NCBI RefSeq assembly: GCF_030166655.1
Contig: NZ_CP126446.1
Coordinates: 2,418,001 to 2,482,000 of the forward strand
DNA from: Pontibacillus chungwhensis
GTDB lineage: Bacteria > Bacillota > Bacilli > Bacillales > BH030062
DNA length: 64,000 nucleotides
Direction: 5' to 3'
Below the pieces are notes generated by a model. The model had not been told where the DNA came from and searched no databases. It saw only the letters and a list, made by a program, of their open reading frames with translations. Numbering within the stretch: position 1 is the stretch's first letter; every line of letters begins with the position of its first letter. A program made the translations under genes and the position numbers. Positions 1 to 9,019 of this stretch are shown here, piece after piece.

Positions 1-20
1 ATTGTCTGCCTCCTTATAAG

Positions 21-566
21 CTAACCGCCGTTTTTTCCATGAATTCTTTTCATTTCTTCAGCATATTGATCTGAACTTCCTTTGGGTATACTCAAACTCT
101 CCCATCGCCCCCCTTTAATTTCCTTTCCCAAGTAAACGATTTGTCCCACATGATAAGCATAGTGAGCCATTTGTCGTTCAATCGCCTCAAGTACCATATG
201 GCCTTCACTTCTAATATAGATGGTCTTTAGTAAATCTTCTTCTGTTAGGTTTCTTAAAGCATTAAATAATGTCTCCCAGCCCTTCTCCCATTGCTCGAGT
301 ATTAAATCCATCGGTAGGTCAGCCGGTTCAAATTCCTGATCACGATTCCGGAAAGATTTCTCTCCATCGCTAGTCATTACATCTGTCCACCTTGACACCA
401 TATTCCCACTAAGATGCTGAACAATGATTGCAATACTATTTCCATGCTGGCTTGTCCTTTCATAGAAATCACGTTCTGACAATTGACGAAAGGTTCCGTC
501 ACCTAATCCTTTCACACGCCGAAATCGGTCCTCTGCGATTCGTAGATATGCTTCCCCAATGGTCAT
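21..566 (-). CDS. DinB/DUF1572-like metal-dependent protein
   Basis: A 181-residue protein of the DinB-like four-helix fold, closest in feel to DUF1572. The expected metal triad is visible as His51 (in QHLSGN) and His135/His139 (in MAHYAYHVGQ), in the usual N-terminal and C-terminal positions. Some family members are thiol-dependent S-transferases, but the substrate here cannot be read from the sequence. ATG start with GGAGG about 6 nt upstream. It stands alone, and its 3' end is near the left edge of the window. The fold call is firm; the function is unknown. Confidence 0.8.
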   Translation of the reverse strand: MTIGEAYLRIAEDRFRRVKGLGDGTFRQLSERDFYERTSQHGNSIAIIVQHLSGNMVSRWTDVMTSDGEKSFRNRDQEFEPADLPMDLILEQWEKGWETLFNALRNLTEEDLLKTIYIRSEGHMVLEAIERQMAHYAYHVGQIVYLGKEIKGGRWESLSIPKGSSDQYAEEMKRIHGKNGG

Positions 567-774
567 GTAATTCCTCCATCCTTTGGTTTTGAATCTTTTC
601 TATGTAACGCAAATGTAATTAACAGAAAAATACAACAAATCCATTTTAACACATATGACCAAACCTTTAGAAAAGGAGTTTTCTTGCCTCCAATATACAT
701 TAGACGATATGAAAAGGATTGCTCTTACAATCTATATGCGAAAATCGTATAACTTAGAGAATAGCTCCATCGAA

Positions 775-809
775 ACAAAAAAAGAACTTTGACCTCTTAA
801 GTCAAAGTT
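775..809 (-). terminator. Terminator of the VOC gene
   Basis: Arms AACTTTGAC (785-793) and GTCAAAGTT (801-809) pair perfectly around a 7-nt loop. On the minus strand they are followed by a run of seven T. It lies directly downstream of the VOC gene. Confidence 0.85.
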
Positions 810-839
810 GAACGTTTCATTTTAATTTATCTCCTTGGT

Positions 840-1205
840 TTACACCAAATTCCCTGAGATATTCTTATTCTTTGTCATGTCTATAATGCGAAATGGGTTC
901 CCATCTGGGTCCTGGAAGATTGCATATCTTCCTGGTGGAATATCACATGGCTCCTTGATAAAGCTAAGCTTATGCTGATTTTCTTCATAGAACTGGTTTA
1001 CATCTTCAATAACGAATACCCCACCTGAAGGAACCAAACCTTCATCATCTTCAACCATAAGCTGAACTTCTTCATTCTCCGTGAACCTTAATGCTACTGT
1101 ATGATCTCCTTCCCGCCAGGCTTCCTCTAAACCAAGTACCTCTTTGTAATAGGATAGAGATTGATTCATATCTTTCGTAGGATGACATAGGAAAGCTAAT
1201 TTCAA
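840..1205 (-). CDS. VOC (glyoxalase/dioxygenase-fold) protein
   Basis: A 121-residue single-domain VOC protein: the N-terminal beta strand KLAFLCH..KDMNQSLSYY and the C-terminal FQDPDGNPFRIID motif are typical of the glyoxalase/bleomycin-resistance superfamily. I place the start at a TTG (1205) because AAGGGAG sits 8 nt upstream. The in-frame GTG at 1214 overlaps that Shine-Dalgarno sequence and is unlikely. Substrate unknown. It ends in its own terminator and has no obvious operon partner. Confidence 0.8.
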   Translation of the reverse strand: MKLAFLCHPTKDMNQSLSYYKEVLGLEEAWREGDHTVALRFTENEEVQLMVEDDEGLVPSGGVFVIEDVNQFYEENQHKLSFIKEPCDIPPGRYAIFQDPDGNPFRIIDMTKNKNISGNLV

Positions 1206-1406
1206 TTCGAACACTCCCTTAATGTAAAATCATTCCACTCTGTGCTACTAACTTTATACGAACCAAGCGACATTGTCGAATCTAAACCTCCCTGTTTACA
1301 TCTCCCCCCTAACCATCCAATGTTTGCGAATAATCAAATTTCTTAGTTTTGGAAAAACGTTGAAAGGGAATTCACTTACGAACATTATGTTTTGAGGAGA
1401 GATTCC

Positions 1407-3056
1407 ATGATGACACAAGGATGGACATGGCTTTGGGAAAAGCATGATCAAGCAAAGGATTTGCTTCGTTTCTTCACTAAGCCGAACGAGAGCACTGCCA
1501 CTGAGAGGAATCAATCGAACCAAAAAGAACAATCATCGGGCGGTGGCGGTGGAAAAAGAAGTTATAAGAAAGCTCAATTAATTGGACTTATAATAGGCCC
1601 TTTACTCTTTGCCCTAACTCTTATCTTTTTTCAACCTGAAGGGTTATCCTATGAAGGGAAAGCTGTTTTAGCCAGTACATTATGGGTGGCTATTTGGTGG
1701 ATGACAGAAGCGGTCCCGATCCCTGTCACTTCCCTGATCCCTATCGTTTTATTTCCTTTAACAGGTGGTCTTGATATGGATCAAACCGCATCCTCTTATG
1801 GTGATGACACCATCTTTTTATTTATGGGAGGATTTATGATCGCCCTTGCTATGGAGAAGTGGAACTTACATAAACGCATAGCACTGACGATTATCTTAGC
1901 CATTGGAACAAATACAAGACGCATCATACTCGGGTTTATGGTAGCAACTGGATTCTTATCGATGTGGATTTCTAATACAGCGACAGCGATGATGATGGTT
2001 CCAATTGGTCTTGCTATTATTTATCAAGTTTCTGAACAACTGAAAGACGACGACTCGATCGATACCTCAAAGGAAAACTTTGAATTCGGGAAAGCTCTCA
2101 TGCTTGGAATAGCCTATTCGGCCTCAATTGGAGGGATTTCCACACTCATTGGCACACCACCAAATACAGCTTTTGCAGGGGCAATTAGCAACTTATATGG
2201 AATAGAAATTTCCTTTGCCCGTTGGATGTTGTTTGGCGTACCCATTGCATGGATCTTTATCTTTATCGCTTGGTTCTACCTGGTGAAAGTAGCTTATCCT
2301 CCTAAAATCAGTCAACTACCTGGTGGACGTGAAGTAATCAAGAACGAGAAAGACGACCTTGGAAACGCTTCTTTCGAGGAGAAAATAATTTTAATTATCT
2401 TCACCCTTGCAGCTTTCTCTTGGGTCACTCGCTCATTCCTACTTCAACCCTATGTCAATGAGAATATCGGAGACGCCATGATCGCTTTAACGGCCTCCTT
2501 TATCCTATTTGTGATTCCTTCAAGAACGACAAAAGGGGATCGACTTCTTGACTGGGACACAGCTGTAAAATTACCATGGGGAATCCTTTTGCTGTTTGGT
2601 GGAGGACTTGCCATCGCAACAGGATTTACGGAGTCAGGCTTATCAGAATGGATCGGTAATCGACTCACCGTGTTACAAGGCATCCATATTTTCGTCGTCC
2701 TGCTGGTCGTTTCCGCCATGGTTATATTCCTAACAGAAATTACGTCTAACACAGCTACTGCCAATATGATGTATCCGATTATGGCTTCTCTTTCTGTGGC
2801 ACTCGGAGTGCACCCTTATGCAGTTATGATTGCAGCAGGTGTTGCTTCTTCATCAGCCTTTATGCTTCCTGTAGCGACCCCACCGAATGCGGTTGTATTT
2901 GGGTCTAATTATTTAAGGATTCCAGATATGGCTAAGGCAGGATTCGCCCTTAATTTAACAGGCATTGTACTTGTAACCCTTGCTGTTTACTTCTGGCTAC
3001 CTATTGCTTGGGGGATCGATCTGACAGAAATACCCGAAATGTTAAAAAAAGAATAA
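1407..3056 (+). CDS. Sodium-dependent dicarboxylate transporter (DASS family)
   Basis: A membrane carrier of the divalent anion:Na+ symporter family (SLC13/SdcS type), expected to import C4-dicarboxylates such as succinate with Na+. About 549 residues with a hydrophilic N-terminal tail of about 50 residues containing a Gly-rich run (SSGGGGGK), then 10 or more membrane segments. The paired family motifs SNTATAMMM..P (first half) and TSNTATANMM..P (second half), plus GTPPNTAFAG and ATPPNAVVFG, form the Na+/substrate site. I chose ATG 1407, with GAGGAGA 6 nt upstream, over an in-frame TTG at 1392 that overlaps that site. Monocistronic, with a terminator directly after it. Confidence 0.92.
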   Translation: MMTQGWTWLWEKHDQAKDLLRFFTKPNESTATERNQSNQKEQSSGGGGGKRSYKKAQLIGLIIGPLLFALTLIFFQPEGLSYEGKAVLASTLWVAIWWMTEAVPIPVTSLIPIVLFPLTGGLDMDQTASSYGDDTIFLFMGGFMIALAMEKWNLHKRIALTIILAIGTNTRRIILGFMVATGFLSMWISNTATAMMMVPIGLAIIYQVSEQLKDDDSIDTSKENFEFGKALMLGIAYSASIGGISTLIGTPPNTAFAGAISNLYGIEISFARWMLFGVPIAWIFIFIAWFYLVKVAYPPKISQLPGGREVIKNEKDDLGNASFEEKIILIIFTLAAFSWVTRSFLLQPYVNENIGDAMIALTASFILFVIPSRTTKGDRLLDWDTAVKLPWGILLLFGGGLAIATGFTESGLSEWIGNRLTVLQGIHIFVVLLVVSAMVIFLTEITSNTATANMMYPIMASLSVALGVHPYAVMIAAGVASSSAFMLPVATPPNAVVFGSNYLRIPDMAKAGFALNLTGIVLVTLAVYFWLPIAWGIDLTEIPEMLKKE

Positions 3057-3060
3057 ACAA

Positions 3061-3089
3061 AAAGGACAGGGAGCCCCTGTCCTTTTTTT
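3061..3089. terminator. Bidirectional terminator between DASS and AKR genes
   Basis: AAAGGACAGG and CCTGTCCTTT form a strong stem around a short loop with T-runs on the plus side and A-runs before it. It ends the plus-strand transporter and probably also the convergent reductase. Confidence 0.9.
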
Positions 3090-3090
3090 G

Positions 3091-3933
3091 TTAATATTCC
3101 TCATAAGTCGCTGGATCTTGATCGTTTAATCGCCCATGGTCTTGATGAAGCGCATTGATCTTGTCTACTTCAGTTTCATGTAATGTAAAGTCAAAGATAG
3201 AGATATTCTCAAGCTGGCGCTTATAAGAAGATGATTTCGGAATTGGAATTGAACCGATCTGATAGTGCCAACGTAAAATGACCTGTGACACACTTTTATT
3301 ATAGGCAGATGCAATCTGCTGCAATTCCTCATCCTGCAGCACTTCACTCGCTCTTGCTAACGGACTCCAAGACTGAGTTTGAATTCCTTTTTCATGATCG
3401 TACGTACGCTGAGTCTCTTGATTGAAAAACGGATGAAGCTCTACTTGGTTAATACTTGGCTTTACGCCTGTTTCATTCTCTAGTCTGTCTAAATGTTCAG
3501 GAAGGAAGTTACAAACACCAATTGATCGGATTAATCCCCATTTTTGCGCATCCAATAACGCCCTCCAAGCCTCCACATACTCATCTTGACTCGGATTCGG
3601 CCAATGAATTAAGTATAAGTCGTAATACTCCAGCCCGGCCCGATATAATGATTCCTGAATGGCTGTAACAGCTTGATCATAATTATGATAGCGTCCTGGT
3701 AACTTAGAGGTCACAATCAGGTCTTCCCTTGGAACAGAACTACGGCGAATCGCTTCTCCTACTGTCCCTTCATTTTCGTAATTATAAGCAGTATCAATAA
3801 GCCGGTATCCTGTTTCGATGGCGCTTTGAATCGCACGAACACCTGTATTTCCATTCAATTTATACGTACCAAATCCAATAGCTGGCACTTTTAGCCCATC
3901 ATTTAGTGTAATCATTGGTATAGATCTATCCAT
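3091..3933 (-). CDS. Aldo/keto reductase
   Basis: A 280-residue NADPH-dependent aldo/keto reductase (AKR5-like, similar in layout to Bacillus YtbE/YvgN). Visible: GFGTYKLNG near the N terminus, the catalytic Asp47 and Tyr52 (IDTAYNY), the lysine in VTSKLPG, the histidine in YLIHWPNP, and the cofactor-binding IPIPKSSS near the C terminus. The ATG at 3933 has AAAGGAG 8 nt upstream, so I prefer it to the upstream GTG at 3942. It probably reduces small aldehydes or ketones; the physiological substrate is not deducible. Confidence 0.92.
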   Translation of the reverse strand: MDRSIPMITLNDGLKVPAIGFGTYKLNGNTGVRAIQSAIETGYRLIDTAYNYENEGTVGEAIRRSSVPREDLIVTSKLPGRYHNYDQAVTAIQESLYRAGLEYYDLYLIHWPNPSQDEYVEAWRALLDAQKWGLIRSIGVCNFLPEHLDRLENETGVKPSINQVELHPFFNQETQRTYDHEKGIQTQSWSPLARASEVLQDEELQQIASAYNKSVSQVILRWHYQIGSIPIPKSSSYKRQLENISIFDFTLHETEVDKINALHQDHGRLNDQDPATYEEY

Positions 3934-3990
3934 AATTTCCACTCCTTTCTAATCTATGTACCTAATTCCACTAACGATATTAATAAAACT

Positions 3991-4031
3991 AAAAAAGGCG
4001 CACCAAAGGTCAATCCCTCTGGTACGCGTTT
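3991..4031 (-). terminator. Terminator of the membrane hydrolase gene
   Basis: On the minus strand GCGTACCA pairs with TGGTGCGC (one G-T pair) across a 14-nt loop and is followed by six or more T. It lies just past the stop codon of the alpha/beta hydrolase. Confidence 0.7.
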
Positions 4032-4039
4032 GATAACAC

Positions 4040-5899
4040 TTATAATTGAGTCAATGTGTTGGAAACCATCATAACCGTGACGATTATTGCGTAAATAATC
4101 CCTCCAAGATAAGGGTTTTTGGTCACCCTGTATAGTTTGCGTGTGATGATTGCAGCCAACGGGATGACGACAATAATTGGGAACAACCAGATCCCCGCGA
4201 TGTTTGAGATGTTCGTAAAGAATACGTCACCTTCTATAAAGAAATGAGTGTACTGAATGGCTACTATAACAATCGCACTCAATCCGTTGAAAAGCGCCAT
4301 CAAAGCTGTGTTGATCCACTCTTTCTTCCCGGTTGCTACGTAGTTAAAGCAGTTAACTGAAATTGAATTAGCCACATAGAAAAGCAAGAAGAATGGCAAG
4401 TACTTTAGTGCTATTAATAATTTATCTGGCGTAAAAGCCTTAATGGTAAGAACCCAAATCCGAAAATCCGTTGTAAAGAAGTAATCCGCTACAAAGACTA
4501 ATCCAAAAGCACTTACCGTTACTAGAAGAGCAAGTAGGATTGTCTTCCACAAGCTTCTTAAGCTGATCCAAACTCCTGTCGCCCGAAGATCAAGGCCTTC
4601 TTTCTTAGAGAAAAACATATAAGATAGGAACAATATTACAATCGTGACCACGCCCATTACAGCTGACCAAACGCCAATATAGTAAACAGGAGCTTGGGGG
4701 AAAAAGTCCGGACGATTTGTTGCGCTCCAGGTAAACAATGCTAAGTAAGACCATCCAGATACAATAGCACTGACAAGGAGTCCACCCCAGAACCATGCTT
4801 TACCTACCCCTCTTGGCGCTGCGCTAGCTACAGCTGACTCCGTTGCCTTCAAGGATGAAAACGTACTTGTATTCAGCAGAACTTTTGTAAAGCTTACAAC
4901 AAATATGAAGAAAGCGACTAATCCGAGGAAGTTAAAGAGTACTTTCCACTGCCAAATCTGATTTGATGAATCAATTGATTCAGGGGCCCCAATCGATTCG
5001 TCAAAATAGTCTAGTAGACTTGTTACGACACTACTTGAGAAATGATTCCAAGGATGGATTTGATTCGGATTATAAATAACCCTCATCGCTTCTTCTCCGT
5101 TTACGCCCTCCTTATAAATTTTATAGCTCTCCCGGTCCTCCTTAATCTCGCTTGGGTCCACCCCAAAGTGAAGGAAAGACTGAGCATAATCTGTATCGAT
5201 GTAATCTCTTGGCGGAGTAACTGTTCCGTTTTCTGTTAAGCTACGGAAAAAGAATTCATCATATTTTGCAGCAACGATTCCAACATCTCGGGTCCCATAC
5301 ATATTTGCATATTCTTGATCACCATTACGCATGGACCAATAAAGAGGTTCCCCAGGATCATTTGTATACATGGCATCGTTCGCAACAAGAAGGACAGATG
5401 AAATTAAACGCTCTTCCTCAGGCTTTTTATTGTCCTCAAGAACAGACCAGTTCGCAGCTCTTGCGCCATTTGAGTGGCCTGTCACCCCAATCCTCTCATG
5501 GTCTACATAAGGAAGATCAGCCAATAATTCTACGGCATCATACATTCCTGTACCTCGTTTTTGCCATTCTGAAGGCTCAACAGGATCCGAGTTGCCATGC
5601 CCATACATATCAATAGAAATCACAACATAGCCACGTCTCGCAAGTTCCACATTGTTCAAGTCTTGCATTTCACGATTATTGTACCAGCCGTGACTTGTTA
5701 CAATTCCAGGCGCTTTGTCCTCTTCAGACACACCTTTAGGTTTAAATAAAAGAGCACTCAATAAATGTCCGGATGGGGTTTCAAAGCGTAAATCTTTTAC
5801 TTCAACATCGTTTCCAGATGTCTGTACAAAATAAGCCCCTACCATACTAACGAAAGCTAATACTAATGAAAGAATCAGATACTTGGACGCACTTCTCAT
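4040..5899 (-). CDS. Alpha/beta hydrolase with C-terminal membrane domain
   Basis: A 619-residue protein in three parts: an N-terminal signal anchor (residues 6-25), an alpha/beta-hydrolase domain (about 35-320), and a C-terminal block of seven or so hydrophobic segments (about 325-619). The hydrolase shows the oxyanion-hole HG (70-71) and the nucleophile elbow GHSNG with Ser143; a late histidine in QIHPWNHF is a candidate base. The esterase part should lie outside the membrane. The hydrolase-plus-membrane-bundle layout is unusual, and I know no defined substrate. A cre-like site lies 38 nt upstream of the ATG, suggesting carbon-catabolite control. Confidence 0.8.
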   Translation of the reverse strand: MRSASKYLILSLVLAFVSMVGAYFVQTSGNDVEVKDLRFETPSGHLLSALLFKPKGVSEEDKAPGIVTSHGWYNNREMQDLNNVELARRGYVVISIDMYGHGNSDPVEPSEWQKRGTGMYDAVELLADLPYVDHERIGVTGHSNGARAANWSVLEDNKKPEEERLISSVLLVANDAMYTNDPGEPLYWSMRNGDQEYANMYGTRDVGIVAAKYDEFFFRSLTENGTVTPPRDYIDTDYAQSFLHFGVDPSEIKEDRESYKIYKEGVNGEEAMRVIYNPNQIHPWNHFSSSVVTSLLDYFDESIGAPESIDSSNQIWQWKVLFNFLGLVAFFIFVVSFTKVLLNTSTFSSLKATESAVASAAPRGVGKAWFWGGLLVSAIVSGWSYLALFTWSATNRPDFFPQAPVYYIGVWSAVMGVVTIVILFLSYMFFSKKEGLDLRATGVWISLRSLWKTILLALLVTVSAFGLVFVADYFFTTDFRIWVLTIKAFTPDKLLIALKYLPFFLLFYVANSISVNCFNYVATGKKEWINTALMALFNGLSAIVIVAIQYTHFFIEGDVFFTNISNIAGIWLFPIIVVIPLAAIITRKLYRVTKNPYLGGIIYAIIVTVMMVSNTLTQL

Positions 5900-5936
5900 A
5901 ATGTCTTTCCCCCTTTCAATGGTACATGTATATGTT

Positions 5937-5950
5937 TGTCATCGCTTACA
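5937..5950. promoter_or_regulatory. Candidate CcpA cre site upstream of hydrolase
   Basis: TGTAAGCGATGACA (minus strand) fits the cre consensus TGWNANCGNTNWCA at every position, and the plus-strand reading fits as well. It lies 38 nt before the hydrolase ATG, in the promoter/leader zone. CcpA binding is inferred, not shown. Confidence 0.5.
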
Positions 5951-6142
5951 AAACACTTATTTCATGACTTCGCTAAAATATTTATTAATGCAGCGGTAAA
6001 CCATCTAACCATTTAGGTTTAGGTTTAAAAGCGTTTATCCCAACAGAAAAAGAATTATAATACTGGTCGTTTTAAAAATGTAAAATATTTCAATACAGAA
6101 CTACATCTATAGAATCTGCTTATTAACCCTCAACAAAATCCG
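5951..6142. other. Intergenic region without recognisable gene
   Basis: An A+T-rich spacer upstream of the hydrolase. I see no open frame with a ribosome binding site, no strong hairpin and no repeat. It probably carries the hydrolase promoter, but no clear -35/-10 pair stands out. Confidence 0.4.
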
Positions 6143-6187
6143 AAAAAAAGATGCCCCTCAGAAGACATAATCTCCGAGAGACATCTT
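6143..6187 (-). terminator. Terminator downstream of methyltransferase and remnant
   Basis: On the minus strand AGATGTCTCTC pairs with GAGGGGCATCT (11 bp, including G-T pairs) and is followed by a T-run. It ends the methyltransferase transcript after the small broken frame. Confidence 0.8.
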
Positions 6188-6242
6188 ATGTTTCATATTT
6201 GACACAGATCTCCAAACGCCCATCTCTGCTCTTTTGAACCGT

Positions 6243-6326
6243 TTACGCGTCTGCTGCTAATGTATATCTTGATCCGTCTTCTACTTTTTTGTCCCACGCT
6301 TTCTGGTTATGCTCTGATAGATTCAT
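6243..6326 (-). pseudogene. 27-codon remnant of a methyltransferase N terminus
   Basis: An ATG frame with GAGG just upstream reads MNLSEHNQKAWDKKVEDG, then RYTLAADA and a stop. The SEHNxKAWDKxVEEG pattern is how a group of Bacillaceae class I SAM-dependent methyltransferases begins, but no SAM-binding motif or continuation follows in any frame before the terminator at 6143. I read it as the leftover start of a deleted gene. It could instead be a functional micro-ORF. It lies 24 nt after the stop of an intact methyltransferase. Confidence 0.5.
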
Positions 6327-6349
6327 AGCCTCGTTCCCTCTCTAGTATC

Positions 6350-7123
6350 TTACTTTTGACACACATAAATCATCTCATGACTAGTAGCAGTTAGAGGATC
6401 TTCTTCCCAATTCCCGTACGTATGAAGGATAGTAAGTCCATGACGCTCAAGCAGTCTCTTCATTTCTCTTGGAAAGACAAATCGTAGTGTTATGTGAGCA
6501 TGATCTTCCTTCACAATCTTACCCTGTTGATTTCTATATTTCCTCTTGGTGGTGTTGTATTGGACCTGCTCTAATGCGTCATACCTGCTCAAGTGATACA
6601 CATCAACCATCTGCCCACTTGCTTCATTTTCGTATGAATACTCAAATTCCTCTTCTGGTTCATTCAATAGCTCGTAGGCATTTGGGAAACGGGTTCCAAA
6701 GATAAACACACCACCTTCATTTAGATGACGGCGAACGGAGTCTAGCAATCCATCCTGAGCACCATTTGTGAGAAAGTGCTGAAAAGAATTTCCCACTGTA
6801 AAGATAAAGTCCACTTTGATAGAAAGGTTTAATTTTGAACAATCTCCAAGAATCCAGGTAATTTTATCTTCTGAAGTGGTCTTTTGTTTTGCTACATCCA
6901 GCATACCCTGATGCACATCTACTCCAGTGATAGGATAGCCCTCACGCGCCAAAGGAATCGTAGCACGCCCAGTTCCACATGCCAGGTCCATCACAGGCCC
7001 CCCTTGCCTCTTTGCCCATTTCATAAGAAGCGGGAGATCTCGTTGATAATTGCTATGTTCCTTATCATAAAGAGTGGGGTTATCGTACTCATCGAAATTA
7101 TATAGTTGATCAAGATCTTCCAT
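6350..7123 (-). CDS. Class I SAM-dependent methyltransferase
   Basis: About 257 residues with a Rossmann-type methyltransferase core: motif I DLACGTGRATIPLA, motif II GVDVHQGM, and a later GNSFQHF stretch. No substrate-specific features are seen, so it could act on a small molecule or a protein. The ATG at 7123 has AAGGAGG 5 nt upstream; the longer frame to 7150 lacks such a site. It follows the MFS exporter on the same strand after 48 nt, so co-transcription is likely. Confidence 0.85.
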   Translation of the reverse strand: MEDLDQLYNFDEYDNPTLYDKEHSNYQRDLPLLMKWAKRQGGPVMDLACGTGRATIPLAREGYPITGVDVHQGMLDVAKQKTTSEDKITWILGDCSKLNLSIKVDFIFTVGNSFQHFLTNGAQDGLLDSVRRHLNEGGVFIFGTRFPNAYELLNEPEEEFEYSYENEASGQMVDVYHLSRYDALEQVQYNTTKRKYRNQQGKIVKEDHAHITLRFVFPREMKRLLERHGLTILHTYGNWEEDPLTATSHEMIYVCQK

Positions 7124-7171
7124 AGATTCCTCCTTATATATGAAATACAATATCTAGCCCAAGAGAATTCA

Positions 7172-8419
7172 CTACATTTGTAGTGGCTCCACTTTATCCA
7201 CTCTGGTGCTATGACTTGTTAAAAACAGTAATAGAACAGAAGGAACGATTAAAACAGAAGCTCCTGTCCATAAAGCAATATATGAGTTGACCGCTTCAGG
7301 AATCGCTCCTGACAAAAACGTTCCAAGTATACCGGATATGCCTCCCATTACATAGGTTGAACTTTTTACTCTAGAAAGCATATGATCTGGAGTAATACCC
7401 TGATGAATAGAAGCTTGTATAACAAATGCCATCGACAAGGCCCCGTCAAATAAAAACATACCAAAACAAGCTACATAAAAGTTTGTACCCATCCCAATGA
7501 GGAGCGTTCCCATACCAGAAACGATAAGCATGATACTAAGAAGAGGGATCCAGCTGAGCTTTTTCACCCACCTTAACAACACCACTCCTGCTATGTTCCC
7601 TACTCCGGCACAAGAAAGTAACAGGCCAATACGGTCAGGCTCCAAATCCATGGCTGTTTTACCGTGAATCACGACCGTTAACACGACAAATGTCGTAGAA
7701 AAACTAAGCAGACAGATAACAATCGTGCAGACAACTTGCGAAGTGTTGGTAAAAAGAATAGTAAACCCCTCAACCGCTTGCTGCCAGAACTTTTTAAGCT
7801 TCTCTTTATTCCCCACTTTGTTGGTGTGGTTATCTATAGTTTCACCCGTTACCTGCACGCTCAGAATGAAGAGCATTGAAATTAGCATAAGCCCTCCACA
7901 CACTAAAATAGTAGCCGCTGATCCAAATTGAGCTAAGAAGAATCCTGCCACAATCGGTCCTATTAAAGTCGAAATCGCATCAGCTGCTTCTAAACTTGTA
8001 TGAGCATTAACAAGATTTTCTCTCCCCGACACTTTCGGAATAAGTGAATTAAACGCGGTTCTACTTAATAACCCTACAATACCTAAAAGAAATAACACGA
8101 CAGCAATCAGTAAACTCGTAAACTCTCCTTGAAATAATAAAAAAGATAAGATAAGGAGTAGAACAGAGCTTATAGCTTTCGAGTAGATCATGACGTTTCT
8201 TTTATCTTTACTTTCAATCCATGTTCCAGCTGGAATGGCGAATAGGAGTCCACCCGCTTGTTGAGAGAGCGCAACAAGGGCTGTGATAAGCGGTGAGGCG
8301 GTTAACGTTAACACAATAATGGGAATGACAAGTTCTCTAAATCTTTGTCCAAGAACAGAACTTAAATTAGAGGACCACATCTTTAAGAAATTCTTATTTA
8401 TAGTATAGTAATGAAGCAA
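7172..8419 (-). CDS. MFS transporter (EntS/MFS_3-like)
   Basis: About 415 residues with roughly 12 hydrophobic segments, of the efflux-type major facilitator group: NKNFLKMWSSNLSSVLGQRF at the start and a loop IPAGTWIESKDKRNVM matching the GxxxDRxxRR-like motif between TM2 and TM3. A TTG at 8419 has GGAAGG 8 nt upstream and fits the family N terminus; the GTG at 8428 abuts that site. The role is probably export of a small compound. It sits between a NUDIX hydrolase and a methyltransferase on the same strand. Confidence 0.85.
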   Translation of the reverse strand: MLHYYTINKNFLKMWSSNLSSVLGQRFRELVIPIIVLTLTASPLITALVALSQQAGGLLFAIPAGTWIESKDKRNVMIYSKAISSVLLLILSFLLFQGEFTSLLIAVVLFLLGIVGLLSRTAFNSLIPKVSGRENLVNAHTSLEAADAISTLIGPIVAGFFLAQFGSAATILVCGGLMLISMLFILSVQVTGETIDNHTNKVGNKEKLKKFWQQAVEGFTILFTNTSQVVCTIVICLLSFSTTFVVLTVVIHGKTAMDLEPDRIGLLLSCAGVGNIAGVVLLRWVKKLSWIPLLSIMLIVSGMGTLLIGMGTNFYVACFGMFLFDGALSMAFVIQASIHQGITPDHMLSRVKSSTYVMGGISGILGTFLSGAIPEAVNSYIALWTGASVLIVPSVLLLFLTSHSTRVDKVEPLQM

Positions 8420-8512
8420 GATGATCACCTTCCACTTTTTATTTATATAAAAGGTAGCATCTCTTGTTTACATGTCATGATCCTCCTGACCTTCTCAATA
8501 TAGATTCGATAA

Positions 8513-8971
8513 TTACACTTCTTCGAGTTTTTCTTTAGCTGCCCTTATAACCGGGATATCTGGTGGATTCAGCTCAGATGGAAGGCTGGTGAACGGAAAG
8601 AACTGCAAGTCATCTACTTCCTCTTCTTGTTTTTGTAACGTTCCGCTATACTCAAAACATATATAAGCAGCAGTCACGTTATAAACTTCATCCCCGTGAG
8701 GCAGTTTGTAATAGAAATCTTCGCCTGAGAACACGTTAAGTAATGTCCACTTTAAGGCATGTAACCCCGTTTCTTCTTTTAATTCTCTAAAAGCCACTTC
8801 TTCTAAAGTCTCACCTAGTTCCATGGAGCCTCCTGGCAGTCCCCAACACTTATTGTCTTTCCTTAACTGCAACAATAGCTGACCTTCCTTATTCAATAAC
8901 AACACACATGAACCCGGCATTAGAAGAGGTCTTGTCCCTACCGTTTTCCTCAATTCTTTTATGTATCCCAC
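8513..8971 (-). CDS. NUDIX hydrolase
   Basis: 152 residues. The Nudix box is complete: Gly48-x5-Glu54-x7-Arg62-Glu63-Leu64-x-Glu66-Glu67-x-Gly69-Leu. The N-terminal part YIKELRKTVGTRPLLMPG is common to a Firmicute ADP-ribose/nucleotide pyrophosphohydrolase group. The start is a GTG with GGGGGA about 8 nt upstream. It likely hydrolyses a nucleoside diphosphate derivative; the substrate is unknown. Same strand as the MFS gene, with a gap of about 90 nt. Confidence 0.9.
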   Translation of the reverse strand: MGYIKELRKTVGTRPLLMPGSCVLLLNKEGQLLLQLRKDNKCWGLPGGSMELGETLEEVAFRELKEETGLHALKWTLLNVFSGEDFYYKLPHGDEVYNVTAAYICFEYSGTLQKQEEEVDDLQFFPFTSLPSELNPPDIPVIRAAKEKLEEV

Positions 8972-9019
8972 TCACGATTTCCCCCATTTCTTTCAACCAT
9001 CCTTATATAAATGGACTCT

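Noticed and set aside
1296-1532. 78-codon minus-strand frame over the start of the DASS gene
   Set aside because: Antisense to a clear gene, with no ribosome site.
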